Notes: generated by a model from the letters alone, not told the origin. A stretch of 64,000 nucleotides of DNA from Clostridiales bacterium oral taxon 876 str. F0540 (GCA_000466585.1 KE993473.1:214653-278652), one strand, 5' to 3'; shown: positions 43,615 through 53,503, counted from the stretch's first letter. Program-made: numbers and translations.

Positions 43615-45414
43615 TTAGCTCACCTCTTCATCGTATAATTGCTTTTGAGAAATAAAAAGCTCATAGTATCTGCCCTTAAGCTTAATCAGATCCTCATGTG
43701 AACCCTCTTCAACTAATCGTCCATTTTCCATTATGCATATTCTATTGCTTAGCCTTGCAAAGCCTATGCGATGGGATATAAGAATAGCTGTCCTACCTTT
43801 AATAATTTCTTTAAATTGCTTCAGCATTCGCATTTCTTCTATAGGATCTATCGAGGCAGTAGGTTCATCAAGTATTAAAATTTCCGGCTCTCCCATATAT
43901 GCTCTGGATAAAATAATCCTTTGCCATTGCCCGCCGCTTAAGTCCTGCCCTTTCTTATCATATTCTTTGCCCAAAATAGTATCCTCTTTATTGGGAAGTC
44001 TTTCAATTATGCTGCTCAGATTTGATTTTTTTATTGCTATGCTTACCTCTTCAGAATCCTCCATGTTTTCCACCATACCTATAGCTACATTTTCTTTTAA
44101 GCTTATGCTGTATTTTGAAAAATCTTGAAAAGCTATGCCAAAATATTTATATATTTCCTCATTCTCTAATCTTGAAAGTTCTTTTCCATTAAAGCTTATA
44201 TTACCTTCATAGTCTTCCAATAGCCCGCAGATTACCTTAGACAAGGTGCTTTTTCCGCTGCCATTGTACCCTAAGATACTCACAACTTCACCTTTTCTTA
44301 AGGTAAAGTTTATATTTTTTAGAGTATCTTCTGTACCTTGAGGATATTTGTAGCTTACATTTGTAAGTCTTAACTCTTTAAAATCACCTAAGCAAAGACT
44401 TTTCTCCTTATGTCCGCAACTTATTGATTTATTGCTGCTAAGATTATTTACAAAACCATAATACTTATCTGCATATTGATATTTTTCATTAATTTCGCTG
44501 CTTAATATATTAGCAATATTTCCAATGCTGCGGCTTAAAGCACCAGTAAGAGTTATTAAGAATACGCAATCTCCAGCATTGATATAGCCCATAAAGACCT
44601 TATACACAAAATATATTGTAATCCCCTTTTCTATTATTATCTGCAAGAGTCCCACTAAACTGCTTAGAAGTTCAGCTTTTACTTCAAAGTAAAACTTAGC
44701 CTTAGTATACTTTCTGTAGCTTTCCTGCCATTTAGTTAAAAACAATTTTCTGAGCCTAAAAATTCGAAGCTCTCGGACATGATTTCTTCCGGAAAGCAAT
44801 TCCTTAAAATAGTCAGCTTTTCTTTCATCACTAACATATTCTTCATTTAGCTCAACCTTTTTTCTTACTAGATATTTATTTAAAAGTGTAATGGAAAAAG
44901 CAAGAATTATAATGCATATCAAAATATATAAATCAAAAACTGCTATAGCAATAGAGGATAAAAGTACACTGAATATAGACATTATAAGATTATTAAATAT
45001 AGACACAGTTATATCCGAGGTAGCTTCTATATTGTTTTTTACAAACTCATAGTCATTATAAAAATTATTATCATAAAATTTATCCTGTTTAGTTTTGTAG
45101 CTTTTATATAAAAAATTCGTCCCAAAAAACTTTCTTGATTTTCTGGTATAAATTGATACAAGCATATCCTGAAAATTAAAATAATTACCGCCAAGTGTTA
45201 TACCAAAGAAAAATAAAAGCGATGGAAATACAACATAAAAGCTAAAGCTGTGAGTATTTTGAGCTGTTATTATTGAGTTTACAAGAAGCTTACTTGAGTA
45301 GTTAGCCGCAAACCAAGATAAAGCCATTAAAAACACAAAACCTATATTTAAAGTAAAATATAAAGGGGCTGAAACTATTGTAATCTTGCAAAACCGGAAT
45401 ATTTTTTTTATCAT
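43615..45414 (-). CDS. ABC exporter half-transporter (partner)
   Basis: A 599-residue permease-ATPase fusion with six helices, Walker A GYNGSGKS, signature LSGGQWQRIILSRAY and Walker B LILDEPTASID, all intact. It probably pairs with the downstream half-transporter. Both lie directly after the sigma factor gene (18 bases) on the same strand, so all three are expected to be expressed together. Confidence 0.9.
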   Translation of the reverse strand: MIKKIFRFCKITIVSAPLYFTLNIGFVFLMALSWFAANYSSKLLVNSIITAQNTHSFSFYVVFPSLLFFFGITLGGNYFNFQDMLVSIYTRKSRKFFGTNFLYKSYKTKQDKFYDNNFYNDYEFVKNNIEATSDITVSIFNNLIMSIFSVLLSSIAIAVFDLYILICIIILAFSITLLNKYLVRKKVELNEEYVSDERKADYFKELLSGRNHVRELRIFRLRKLFLTKWQESYRKYTKAKFYFEVKAELLSSLVGLLQIIIEKGITIYFVYKVFMGYINAGDCVFLITLTGALSRSIGNIANILSSEINEKYQYADKYYGFVNNLSSNKSISCGHKEKSLCLGDFKELRLTNVSYKYPQGTEDTLKNINFTLRKGEVVSILGYNGSGKSTLSKVICGLLEDYEGNISFNGKELSRLENEEIYKYFGIAFQDFSKYSISLKENVAIGMVENMEDSEEVSIAIKKSNLSSIIERLPNKEDTILGKEYDKKGQDLSGGQWQRIILSRAYMGEPEILILDEPTASIDPIEEMRMLKQFKEIIKGRTAILISHRIGFARLSNRICIMENGRLVEEGSHEDLIKLKGRYYELFISQKQLYDEEVS

Positions 45415-45432
45415 AAAATTAATCCTCCATTT

Positions 45433-47043
45433 TTATTCCTTCCATACTATAGTTGTTAAAGCGCCCTTTTCCTCATCTTTTGGAGTGCGCAGCTTTCCAA
45501 TACGCTCCATATATTCCATACAGCCTACTATAATATTACTTACATCGCTTAATGCCCTATATCTAACATCATTGTCGGGTATGGTGGATGGAGTTCTGCC
45601 CTTCCAAAGCTTATAGCATCTAGTAGCTAATCCGTTAAGTAGTTCCTTAGCATTTAACCGCTCAAACTCTGTATCAATAATTCTAAAAACTTGTTCTTTT
45701 TCTTCTTTTGTCATTATAGGAAAATTGAAACTTACCTTCTCGTTTTTTACTGATAAATATCCAAGCTGAACATATTCAGCGATAATAATTTTTTCAAATT
45801 CATTTGGTTTAATATCATATCTTACTATTTCTGAAATTCTCCAAAGCTTATCTAAATCAGGAGCGTTAAATTCTCTCCATTTAAGGCCTTCAAAATATGA
45901 ATCTATTTGATAAGAATGTAAGTTGGAATCAGCTTCTCTTGTTTTAAGGCCCTCGCACAAGTATCTGGAATAGATTTCAGAATACTTGCTTCCTTGATAT
46001 CTAATATCCTCACTTGCTTGGATACTTCCGTTAGCTATATATTTACCTCCATCTCTGTGTTCAGGTGCATATGCCTTGCTTAGCTCTTTATAGTCTTCAA
46101 CCTTTTCTAAAAGCAGTTGAATACAGCAGGGATATAGCGTCCACATTAAAATATCTTCATCAATACCATTACCTAAAAAGCCTACATTTTTGATTTTTTC
46201 AAGTATCCCATACAATGTCTCATAAATGGGTAGGGCTACTTCCTCCGACTTCTCTATCATCATATCCAGTAAAGGGATACTATCCTTTGGTTCATATATG
46301 AAAAATGCTGTCTGATACTTGTTTCCTATCTTTTTCACAAGTTCTGAATACTCTAAGTTCTCTAAAGCTTCTTCTACAAAGGCTGCGCCAACTTCAAGCC
46401 TTCTTGATATCTCTTCTACTGTCACAGGTTCTTTATACGCTATATAGGCAATATTTTGGTACAATAAACTGCTAAAATAAGAATTAGGCTCATTATTCTT
46501 TCCCGGACTTCCGCAGTGACCTACTGACATTCTAATTGGACGGTAGCTCTCCATGCTATTTATCAATTTAATATCCTCCCTTAATTTACGTTTTGCTTCA
46601 TATAAATACCATTTTACAGTTCCTTGAGGTATATATGATTCCTCACTTATCTCTTTAATTGATTTCTTTTCAAAATAAAACTTTATGAGTATTTCTCTAT
46701 AAACCTTGCTCATATAAGCTAATTCTTTGCGAAGCGAAAGTATAAGACTTTGTCTTTCCTCTTCTTCGATAAGCTCATTTATTTCATCTCTGTCACTTAA
46801 GTCCAACAAATCATTAATATTGGAATTGTTCCAATGTTTCTTTTGCTTGCGGTAATAATTTGACCAAGTATAAAGGCAAATCTTATAAATATAGGCATCA
46901 ATATTGTCCACTTTATTTATCTTTTCTGATGAATTATAAAGAGATATAAGTATCTCTTGAGACAAATCTTCTGCATCCTGAACATTATTTGTTTTAGTAA
47001 GCGCAAAACCAAATATTTTCTTTGCATGAGCCTCTAAGTTCAT
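45433..47043 (-). CDS. ECF-like sigma factor with a long C-terminal regulatory region
   Basis: A 536-residue protein. Residues 1-60 form sigma region 2 (VQDAEDLSQEILISLY) and 100-155 region 4 (EISEESYIPQGTVKWYLYEAKRKLRE). The following 380 residues are not a usual ECF part. They start with a winged-helix-like stretch (VTVEEISRRLEVGAAFVEEALENLEYSELVKKIG, about 206-240) and continue with a helical region rich in aromatic and charged residues. The added domain probably takes the place of an anti-sigma factor by sensing a ligand. No anti-sigma gene is adjacent. It should control the downstream exporter genes. Confidence 0.82.
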   Translation of the reverse strand: MNLEAHAKKIFGFALTKTNNVQDAEDLSQEILISLYNSSEKINKVDNIDAYIYKICLYTWSNYYRKQKKHWNNSNINDLLDLSDRDEINELIEEEERQSLILSLRKELAYMSKVYREILIKFYFEKKSIKEISEESYIPQGTVKWYLYEAKRKLREDIKLINSMESYRPIRMSVGHCGSPGKNNEPNSYFSSLLYQNIAYIAYKEPVTVEEISRRLEVGAAFVEEALENLEYSELVKKIGNKYQTAFFIYEPKDSIPLLDMMIEKSEEVALPIYETLYGILEKIKNVGFLGNGIDEDILMWTLYPCCIQLLLEKVEDYKELSKAYAPEHRDGGKYIANGSIQASEDIRYQGSKYSEIYSRYLCEGLKTREADSNLHSYQIDSYFEGLKWREFNAPDLDKLWRISEIVRYDIKPNEFEKIIIAEYVQLGYLSVKNEKVSFNFPIMTKEEKEQVFRIIDTEFERLNAKELLNGLATRCYKLWKGRTPSTIPDNDVRYRALSDVSNIIVGCMEYMERIGKLRTPKDEEKGALTTIVWKE

Positions 47044-47180
47044 TTTCTCACCTGCTTTAAAACTGTTTCTATAATATAAGTAGCGTAGTAAATAAAAAGG
47101 TTGGAAATTTTTTTGAATTACTAAAATTATTTTATCATTATTTTAGTCTAACTACATTTGCGATATATGTAAATTTTTTC

Positions 47181-47218
47181 TTGACACTATACTGTGTATA
47201 TACTATAATCACAGTATA
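47181..47218 (+). promoter_or_regulatory. Consensus promoter with embedded GntR operator
   Basis: TTGACA (47181-47186), 17-base spacer and TATAAT (47204-47209). A perfect inverted repeat TATACTGTG (47188-47196) / CACAGTATA (47210-47218) brackets the -10, as expected for autorepression by the GntR/YtrA-type regulator encoded next. Confidence 0.85.
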
Positions 47219-47235
47219 ACGGAGGTGGATCTATT

Positions 47236-47613
47236 TTGAATATTGTAGTATCCTTCTTTTCTCAAGTACCAATCTATGAGCAGATACAAAATCAAATAAA
47301 AGAATTAGTTTTAACCGGTGAACTAAGACCTGGAGAAGCACTGCCCTCAATGCGTTTAATGGCTAAGGATTTAAAGGTAAGCTTAATAACTGTAAGACGT
47401 GCTTATGAAGAATTGGAACGTGAAGGTGTAATAACAACTTTACACGGGAGGGGCTGCTTTGTATCAGATATAAATGTTGAAAAGATTAAGGAAATCAATA
47501 TGAATATGCTTAAGGAACGTCTCGAGGAAATAGTAGTTTTCTCAAAGACTTGCGGTATCTCAAAGGAAGAGTTTAAAAATATGTTAGATGAAATGTATGA
47601 GGTGGATAAATGA
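47236..47613 (+). CDS. GntR-family (YtrA-type) repressor
   Basis: A 125-residue protein with the GntR winged helix-turn-helix (YEQIQNQIKELVLTGELRPGEALPSMRLMAKDLKV then RRAYEELEREGVI) and only a short C-terminal helix, which is the YtrA subfamily layout. It starts at TTG 47236, 10 bases after GGAGG. It heads an ABC operon and probably represses it through the operator overlapping the promoter. Cell-wall-active antibiotics induce related operons. Confidence 0.9.
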   Translation: MNIVVSFFSQVPIYEQIQNQIKELVLTGELRPGEALPSMRLMAKDLKVSLITVRRAYEELEREGVITTLHGRGCFVSDINVEKIKEINMNMLKERLEEIVVFSKTCGISKEEFKNMLDEMYEVDK

Positions 47614-48467
47614 TGACTGATTATGCTTTAGAAGTCAAAAACTTATATTCAAATGCGGGAGATTTTTCTCTTATAGATGTTAATTTATCACTAGAAAAGG
47701 GTACTATTACAGGTTTTATCGAAAAAAATGGCTCAGGTAAAACAACTTTCATAAAGACAATTCTAGATTTACTTCCAAAGTCAAAAGGAAAAGTATTATT
47801 CTTCGGTAAAACTATGGAAAGTAACGAGGCAGAAATAAAATCACGGCTTGGAGTAGTGTTTGACAGTCTTATTTATTCACAAGCCTTAAAAGCTAAAACA
47901 ATAATGAACACCTTAGAACCTTTCTATCCTAATTTTGATCGAGCCTACTTTGATAAGCTTATGAATAAATTTGAATTAGATAGCGATAAAAAGCTTAAGT
48001 ATTATTCAAAGGGTATGCAGATGAAATTTTCAATTATTATGGCTCTTTCACAAAAGCCTGATCTACTCATCTTAGATGAACCTACTGCAGGGCTTGATCC
48101 TGTAGCAAGGGCTGAAGTTTTAGACCTTTTGTATGATGTTATTCAAGACGAAGAAAAGACAATATTCTTTTCAACTCATATTACTTCCGATTTGGACAAA
48201 ATAGCTGACTATATAACTTTTATAGATAATGGTAAAATTCTTTTTACACAGCCTAAGGATGAAATGCTAGAAAGTCATGCTCTAGTGCATGTGGATAAGA
48301 AAGATATGACAGATGAAATAAAAACCTTATTTATAGGACTTAAGGAATCCTCCTTTGGCTATGAAGGACTTATATCAGATAAAAACAAGCTGTCACTTAT
48401 TCCAAATGCAAAAATAGCTAAACCTAGTGTTGAAGATATTATGATTTATAGGGGTGGGTTGAAATGA
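47610..48467 (+). CDS. ABC transporter ATP-binding protein
   Basis: A 285-residue ATPase that overlaps the regulator gene by 4 bases. Walker A reads EKNGSGKTT, with Lys in place of the usual Gly two positions ahead, then YYSKGMQMKF as the signature region (degenerate) and LLILDEPTAGLDP as Walker B. The architecture is that of YtrB-type exporters. It pairs with the two membrane proteins that follow. Confidence 0.9.
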   Translation: MMTDYALEVKNLYSNAGDFSLIDVNLSLEKGTITGFIEKNGSGKTTFIKTILDLLPKSKGKVLFFGKTMESNEAEIKSRLGVVFDSLIYSQALKAKTIMNTLEPFYPNFDRAYFDKLMNKFELDSDKKLKYYSKGMQMKFSIIMALSQKPDLLILDEPTAGLDPVARAEVLDLLYDVIQDEEKTIFFSTHITSDLDKIADYITFIDNGKILFTQPKDEMLESHALVHVDKKDMTDEIKTLFIGLKESSFGYEGLISDKNKLSLIPNAKIAKPSVEDIMIYRGGLK

Positions 48468-49159
48468 CAGTTACAGATAAATACTGGTTTCAGGTCAACA
48501 AAAAATATTTTAAATATGATATCATCGGAATAATTGTTTTTAGTGGTTTTCTTGGATTTGCAAGCCCTTTAGGAATTTGCTACTACATGTATAGAATTAT
48601 CAGCTATTCAATGAGATATTTAAACATAAACAGCTTGTTTTCCGGTGGAATAGAAGGCTTAAATCAAGTTTTGACCATGCCCTTTTCCAGAGAGCAGATT
48701 TATAAGACCTATATAAAAATGATACTGTTTATGTCGGCTATATTTACAGCTATAGTCGCATTAAGCAAATATATTTATGTTTTAATTGGAGGACAAGGAA
48801 CTGCTACCTATGACGATGGAATTATTATTCATACAACTCTTATGACTAATGCCGCTTACTATCTATTATTTCTTTGTTCACTTATTGTTCTTATTATGAC
48901 TCTTGTAAATAGAATAAATAGCAATACTCCAAAGACTAAAGGTAATTCAAATATATTTACATTTTTATTGCTTATTTACTTGGTACTTATTAACTATGTT
49001 ATAATGACTCTTTTTTTAAGAAGCTCACTAGGTGAAGTTATATACTTTTCAGCAAGTCTTATTATAACAATTTTACTGACATTTATTTTAGTAAAGAGCA
49101 TAAGGAAAACTTATAAAGAATTTGTATTAAGGTATAGGAGGTATATTCATGTTGACTAA
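48464..49159 (+). CDS. ABC transporter membrane subunit
   Basis: A 231-residue protein with about five to six transmembrane helices and no soluble domain. It overlaps the ATPase gene by 4 bases and the next gene by 11. It has no sequence motif that names a substrate; its position in the YtrA-like operon marks it as a permease subunit. Confidence 0.8.
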   Translation: MTVTDKYWFQVNKKYFKYDIIGIIVFSGFLGFASPLGICYYMYRIISYSMRYLNINSLFSGGIEGLNQVLTMPFSREQIYKTYIKMILFMSAIFTAIVALSKYIYVLIGGQGTATYDDGIIIHTTLMTNAAYYLLFLCSLIVLIMTLVNRINSNTPKTKGNSNIFTFLLLIYLVLINYVIMTLFLRSSLGEVIYFSASLIITILLTFILVKSIRKTYKEFVLRYRRYIHVD

Positions 49160-49904
49160 AATATATAACATGCAAAAGCTTCTCCTTCAAAATGGAACTC
49201 CTCCTTTTGGAAACGGTAATAGCAATGTATTTGCAGTTCAAAAATATACAAACCTAGATAAAGCCTTTGCTATATCAATCTTAGCTATCAGCAGTATTTA
49301 TCTTTTTACTGTGGATCAGTCTATGATTTTTATACTAATGGCCTCATTTACGGCACTTATAATAGGCGGCTTTACAAGTTATAACAGTGACATACTTGGA
49401 TTGATTCCTGTATCAAAGAAATTTAAGTTTATAAATTTATATTTGGCTGGTTTCATTTTATTTCTTATAGAGTATATTATACTTATTGGAATTTCCTATT
49501 TATTTTACGGTTTAATTTATTTATCAGTCTTTCTTATTAATGGAGGCCTCATTACCCCGTCGTCAGATACTTCAAGTACTATACTTGGAATGGAAGCTTC
49601 AATTTTATTTCTATTAATAGTAGCAGTGTATTACTTAATAATTTTAACTATAATGTTCATTAAAACCCAAAAGATACGCTTTAGCTGTGGAATAATATTT
49701 TCAATAGGATATTTAGTGTTTCTTAATACTTTTAAAAACAAAATAGCTTCCAGTCCATACACCACTACCGCTCATGATATGTTGAATAAATTTCAGCTTC
49801 TTCCGAACAAGCTGGAAATTCTTAAAAACTACAGCTTAGCTGCAGCAGTAATATTCATACTATCCATATTAACAAGCTACCTTTTGTACAAAGGAAAAAA
49901 ATAA
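49149..49904 (+). CDS. ABC transporter membrane subunit (second)
   Basis: A 251-residue membrane protein with about six helices, similar in type to the preceding subunit. GGAGG lies 7 bases before its ATG, inside the previous gene. It is the last gene of the operon, whose stop codon runs into the terminator at 49903. Confidence 0.8.
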   Translation: MLTKIYNMQKLLLQNGTPPFGNGNSNVFAVQKYTNLDKAFAISILAISSIYLFTVDQSMIFILMASFTALIIGGFTSYNSDILGLIPVSKKFKFINLYLAGFILFLIEYIILIGISYLFYGLIYLSVFLINGGLITPSSDTSSTILGMEASILFLLIVAVYYLIILTIMFIKTQKIRFSCGIIFSIGYLVFLNTFKNKIASSPYTTTAHDMLNKFQLLPNKLEILKNYSLAAAVIFILSILTSYLLYKGKK

Positions 49905-49938
49905 AAAGTACTTTAGCCTCCGGCTAAAGTACTTTTTT
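49903..49938. terminator. Bidirectional terminator, twin of 41786-41821
   Basis: AAAAAGTACTTTAGCC pairs perfectly with GGCTAAAGTACTTTTTT around a short CTCC loop. Only one stem base and the loop differ from the hairpin at 41786. Confidence 0.92.
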
Positions 49939-49940
49939 GC

Positions 49941-49996
49941 CATTCTATATTCTACATTCTATATTCTACATTCTATATTCTACATTCTATATTCTT
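49941..49996. repeat. 14-base tandem repeat (four units)
   Basis: CATTCTATATTCTA occurs three times exactly, then once with one difference (last base T). It starts 3 bases after the terminator and overlaps the stop of the GH65 gene at 49973. Confidence 0.9.
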
Positions 49997-52282
49997 AATT
50001 ATCCTTTTTTCTCCATTATGCACAATCTCCAAGCTTTCCCCTTCAAGCAGCCTATAGCTTGTTCCGTTCTTATCCACCTTTACCTCTATAAGTCTTCCTC
50101 TATAAGTTACCTTAAACTCATATTCCTGCCACTCTTTTGGAAGGTATGGATTAAAACTTATAATATCTTCATATACTCTCATTCCTGCAAAACCATTCAC
50201 AATACACATCCATGCTCCGGCCATATTTGCAGCGTGAATGCCATCCTTTGTATTACCATGTGAATCTGTTAGATCCATAGTCGCCGTTTCCATAAAGTAT
50301 TTATAAGCTTTATCATAATATCCTACTTCACTTGCCATTATGCTAAAAATGCAAGTCGACAAAGAAGAGTCATGAGTAGTTACCTTCTCATAAAAATCGT
50401 AATCTCTTCTCTTTTGGTCAATATCAAATTTATTACATAGCAAAAATTCAGCTAGCACTAAATCCGCCTGCTTGCATACCTGATGCCTGTAAATAACTAA
50501 AGGATGATAATGAAGAAGTAGAGGATAATTTTCCTTAGGAGTATTCTCAAAATCCCAAGGGGTTTTATCTAGGAAGCTGTCATCTTGAAGATAAATACCA
50601 AGTTCATCATTATAAGGTATATACATATTATCAGCAGCTTTTTTCCAAAACTGAAGTTCATCTTCTGTAAGCTCTATTTTATTAATAAGTTTTTCATAAG
50701 CTTCTATTGCATTTTCTTTCATCCAAGCAGCTGTATTATAAGCATACTCCAAGTTTTCCTTGGCCATCAAATTAGTATAGCAGTTATTATTAACAATAGC
50801 CGTATACTCGTCCGGCCCGGTTACATCATTTATGCAGAATTTATTACCCTTATTTATTATAAACTCGCCTAAATTTGCCCAAAGTCTGGCTGTCTCAAAA
50901 AGCATTTCTGCTCCAAACCTTATTAAAAATTCCTCGTCCTCAGTAGCCTCCATATATCTTTTTATCGCAAATGCAATATCCGCATCTATATGATACTGCG
51001 CTGTCCCTGCAGGAAAGTAAGCTGAGCACTCTTCTCCATCAATAGTTCTCCAAGGATAAAGTGCACCTTTTTTATGCCACATTATTCTTGCTCTTTCTCT
51101 AGCCTTTGGCAAAGTGCTATATCTGTATTCTAATAATTTCCGACTGATATGAGGATTACTATAAAGGAAAAATGGAAGCATATATACTTCTGTATCCCAG
51201 AAATAATGACCTTCATAGCCTTCTCCGCTTAAACCTTTAGCTGCTATATTAGTCTTTCCATCTCTCCCTGCAGACTGCAAGAGATGAAACATATTGAATC
51301 TAATGCCCTGTTGAAGAAGGTCATCGCCCTTTATTTCAATGTCAGTTTTATACCAAAAATTTTTCAAAAATTCAAGCTGCTCTTCTTTAAGTTTTTCAAA
51401 TCCTAAGCTTTTGCCTATATTAACTTCAGAAACAGCCAGCTGCATCATATCACTTTCATCCATATGTTTAGATGTAGTATAGGCAATATATTTTTTAAGA
51501 ATAGTGGTGCTTCCTTTTTCAGCATTAATATTAAAATTTACACAAACGCTTAATTCGTCCTTAAGATTACTTAATGTATATTGATTTTTACCTATAATTT
51601 CATGTTCTACTACACAGGTAACAGAAAATTTAGTGTTATGTGTTTTTTGAGTAATTGCACACATTGTATCCTTAACAAAAGCATCTTCCACTGAAAGAAC
51701 TCTTCCGGTAAAACCGGCTCCCACTCTAGGATCGTTGTCAGCAGTTAGATTAGATACATTACCATCGATAGATGAAACTATTTTAATCATGCCATCAAAA
51801 TTAAGAGGTGTAACTTCGTAGCTAATAGCTGCCAAGTGCTTATGTGCGAAAGATATCAGCCTTTCTATACTGATTCTTACTTCTCTGCCCTTTTCAGAAC
51901 GCCATATTAAGCTTCTTTTCAATATGCCCTCTTTAAAGTCCAGACTTCTTTCATAATCCATCACTTCGCCTTTAAGCATATTAAATTCTTCATCTTCTAT
52001 ATAAAGTTTAATTATCTTTCCATCCGTTATATTTAGCATTGTCTGACTTTTATCAGCAAAACCATAGGCAGTCTCAGGATACTTAATAGACTCACTTTCA
52101 TAAAAAGCATTTATATAAGTCCCATTAAGGCCCGTTCCTTTTGGTCCTAAATAGCCTTCCTCAAAATTTCCCCTCATACCTATATATCCGTTTCCTATTG
52201 CAAATAAACTTTCATTAACATAGTTGCTATATATCTCAAATTTCTTTTCGACAATACTCCAAGGACTAATAATATTATTCAC
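49973..52282 (-). CDS. GH65 family maltose (or kojibiose) phosphorylase
   Basis: A 769-residue inverting phosphorylase. Family GH65 enzymes split a disaccharide such as maltose with phosphate to glucose and beta-glucose 1-phosphate. The N-terminal beta-sandwich (about 1-270) and (alpha/alpha)6 barrel (about 320-690) are as expected. The general acid is Glu492 in TGPDEYTAIVNNN. HYFWDTEVYMLPFF and the tail MAGAWMCIVNGFAG are conserved. It lies beside a maltodextrin importer and LacI regulator, so maltose is the likeliest substrate. The final residues and stop fall in a tandem repeat. Confidence 0.88.
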   Translation of the reverse strand: MNNIISPWSIVEKKFEIYSNYVNESLFAIGNGYIGMRGNFEEGYLGPKGTGLNGTYINAFYESESIKYPETAYGFADKSQTMLNITDGKIIKLYIEDEEFNMLKGEVMDYERSLDFKEGILKRSLIWRSEKGREVRISIERLISFAHKHLAAISYEVTPLNFDGMIKIVSSIDGNVSNLTADNDPRVGAGFTGRVLSVEDAFVKDTMCAITQKTHNTKFSVTCVVEHEIIGKNQYTLSNLKDELSVCVNFNINAEKGSTTILKKYIAYTTSKHMDESDMMQLAVSEVNIGKSLGFEKLKEEQLEFLKNFWYKTDIEIKGDDLLQQGIRFNMFHLLQSAGRDGKTNIAAKGLSGEGYEGHYFWDTEVYMLPFFLYSNPHISRKLLEYRYSTLPKARERARIMWHKKGALYPWRTIDGEECSAYFPAGTAQYHIDADIAFAIKRYMEATEDEEFLIRFGAEMLFETARLWANLGEFIINKGNKFCINDVTGPDEYTAIVNNNCYTNLMAKENLEYAYNTAAWMKENAIEAYEKLINKIELTEDELQFWKKAADNMYIPYNDELGIYLQDDSFLDKTPWDFENTPKENYPLLLHYHPLVIYRHQVCKQADLVLAEFLLCNKFDIDQKRRDYDFYEKVTTHDSSLSTCIFSIMASEVGYYDKAYKYFMETATMDLTDSHGNTKDGIHAANMAGAWMCIVNGFAGMRVYEDIISFNPYLPKEWQEYEFKVTYRGRLIEVKVDKNGTSYRLLEGESLEIVHNGEKRIIKNIECRI

Positions 52283-52367
52283 TGCTTATTCTCCTTTCAA
52301 ACAAACTTAAGCTGCTAAATCATAGCTATCACGGTTTTTTACATATCTTCTGCTTCTTCAAATATTT

Positions 52368-52381
52368 TGGAACCGTTTCTA
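52368..52381 (-). promoter_or_regulatory. LacI-type operator upstream of the GH65 gene
   Basis: TGGAACCGTTTCTA at 52368-52381 resembles the CG-centred operators at malE (GGGAACGTTTCC) and the amylopullulanase gene (GCAACCGTTTGC). It lies 86 bases before the GH65 start. Confidence 0.5.
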
Positions 52382-52403
52382 TGCATATTTTTATTAAAAG
52401 GCT

Positions 52404-53414
52404 TTATTCAAGCCTTTTACAAGATTTATTCTCTACAAGCCTGTAGCTCACCACCATATTTTTTTCCTCTACGGCTTCCTTATTCATAAACTTAGTTAAA
52501 AGTCTCATGGCTACTGCTCCCATTTCATATCGAGGCTGCCTTATTGTTGCTATGGAAGGATAAAAAAACTCTGCTGCCTCTACCCCGTCAAAGCCCATAA
52601 CTGAAACATCCTCAGGTATCTTAAGTCCTGCTTCTAAAATAGCTTTTGATGCCCCAACAGCCATCAGATCTGAAGCGCAAAATACAGCAGTAGGTATATT
52701 TCTGATGTTTAAAATATCTTTCATATTATTATATCCGGACTTATAACCATAATTACCTTCATAAATAAGTTTATCATCTACATTTATAGCATTATCTATA
52801 AGCGCCCTCTTATAGCCCATTATTCTTGGTATTCCAGAGTTAGGATCATTAAATTTTCCTCCAAGCATAGCAATCCTCTTATGTCCTAATGAACAAAGAT
52901 AACTTACAGCATCGTATGAAGCCTGCTCATTATCTATAGTAACACTTGGCAGTATATTAGTTTCATCCTTTGTAGCTATAAGTACTACGGGTATACTCAT
53001 TTCTTCAAACTTTTTCATAGTATCGTTGCATATAGTATTGCTTATAAATAGAACGCCATCAACCTTCTTCTCATGAAACATATTTAGTGCAGTTTTTTCT
53101 TTTTCATAGTCCAAATCAGTATTGCAAAGTATAATATTATACTGGTATATGTTAGCAACATCTTCAATTCCTCTAACTATCTCGGGATAGAAGGCGCTTG
53201 ATATATCAGGGATTAAAACTCCAACAGTCATAGTAGATTTCATTTTCAGGCTTCTAGCTATGGCATTAGGCTGATAGTTAAGCTCTTTCATGGCTTTAAG
53301 TACGAGATTCCTTGTTTCCTCAGTAACAGAGGGATGATTATTTAAAACTCTGGATGCAGTTCCAAGTCCTACCCCTGCAAGCTTGGCTACATCTTTAAGG
53401 CTCACATTCCTCAT
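52404..53414 (-). CDS. LacI-family transcriptional regulator (MalR-like)
   Basis: A 336-residue regulator with the LacI helix-turn-helix at the N-terminus (SLKDVAKLAGVGLGTASRVLNNHPSV) and a periplasmic-binding-protein-like sugar domain (GVLIPDISSAFYPEIVRGIE, FCASDLMAVGASKAIL, VSVMGFDGVEAAEF). The ATG at 53414 is preferred because the AAAGGA lies 6 bases ahead; the alternative start contains it. It sits divergent from the importer genes and is expected to repress the maltodextrin genes. Confidence 0.92.
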   Translation of the reverse strand: MRNVSLKDVAKLAGVGLGTASRVLNNHPSVTEETRNLVLKAMKELNYQPNAIARSLKMKSTMTVGVLIPDISSAFYPEIVRGIEDVANIYQYNIILCNTDLDYEKEKTALNMFHEKKVDGVLFISNTICNDTMKKFEEMSIPVVLIATKDETNILPSVTIDNEQASYDAVSYLCSLGHKRIAMLGGKFNDPNSGIPRIMGYKRALIDNAINVDDKLIYEGNYGYKSGYNNMKDILNIRNIPTAVFCASDLMAVGASKAILEAGLKIPEDVSVMGFDGVEAAEFFYPSIATIRQPRYEMGAVAMRLLTKFMNKEAVEEKNMVVSYRLVENKSCKRLE

Positions 53415-53503
53415 AATTATTCCTTTCACTACAATAACTAAACAATATAATATATTTATTATCGTTCACAGATTTAACTTAATACTTTAATTTCGCAAAT
53501 ATC

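Noticed and set aside
49941..49996. CRISPR-like repeat array
   Set aside because: The 14-base units are head to tail with no spacers and no cas genes nearby. It is a simple tandem repeat.
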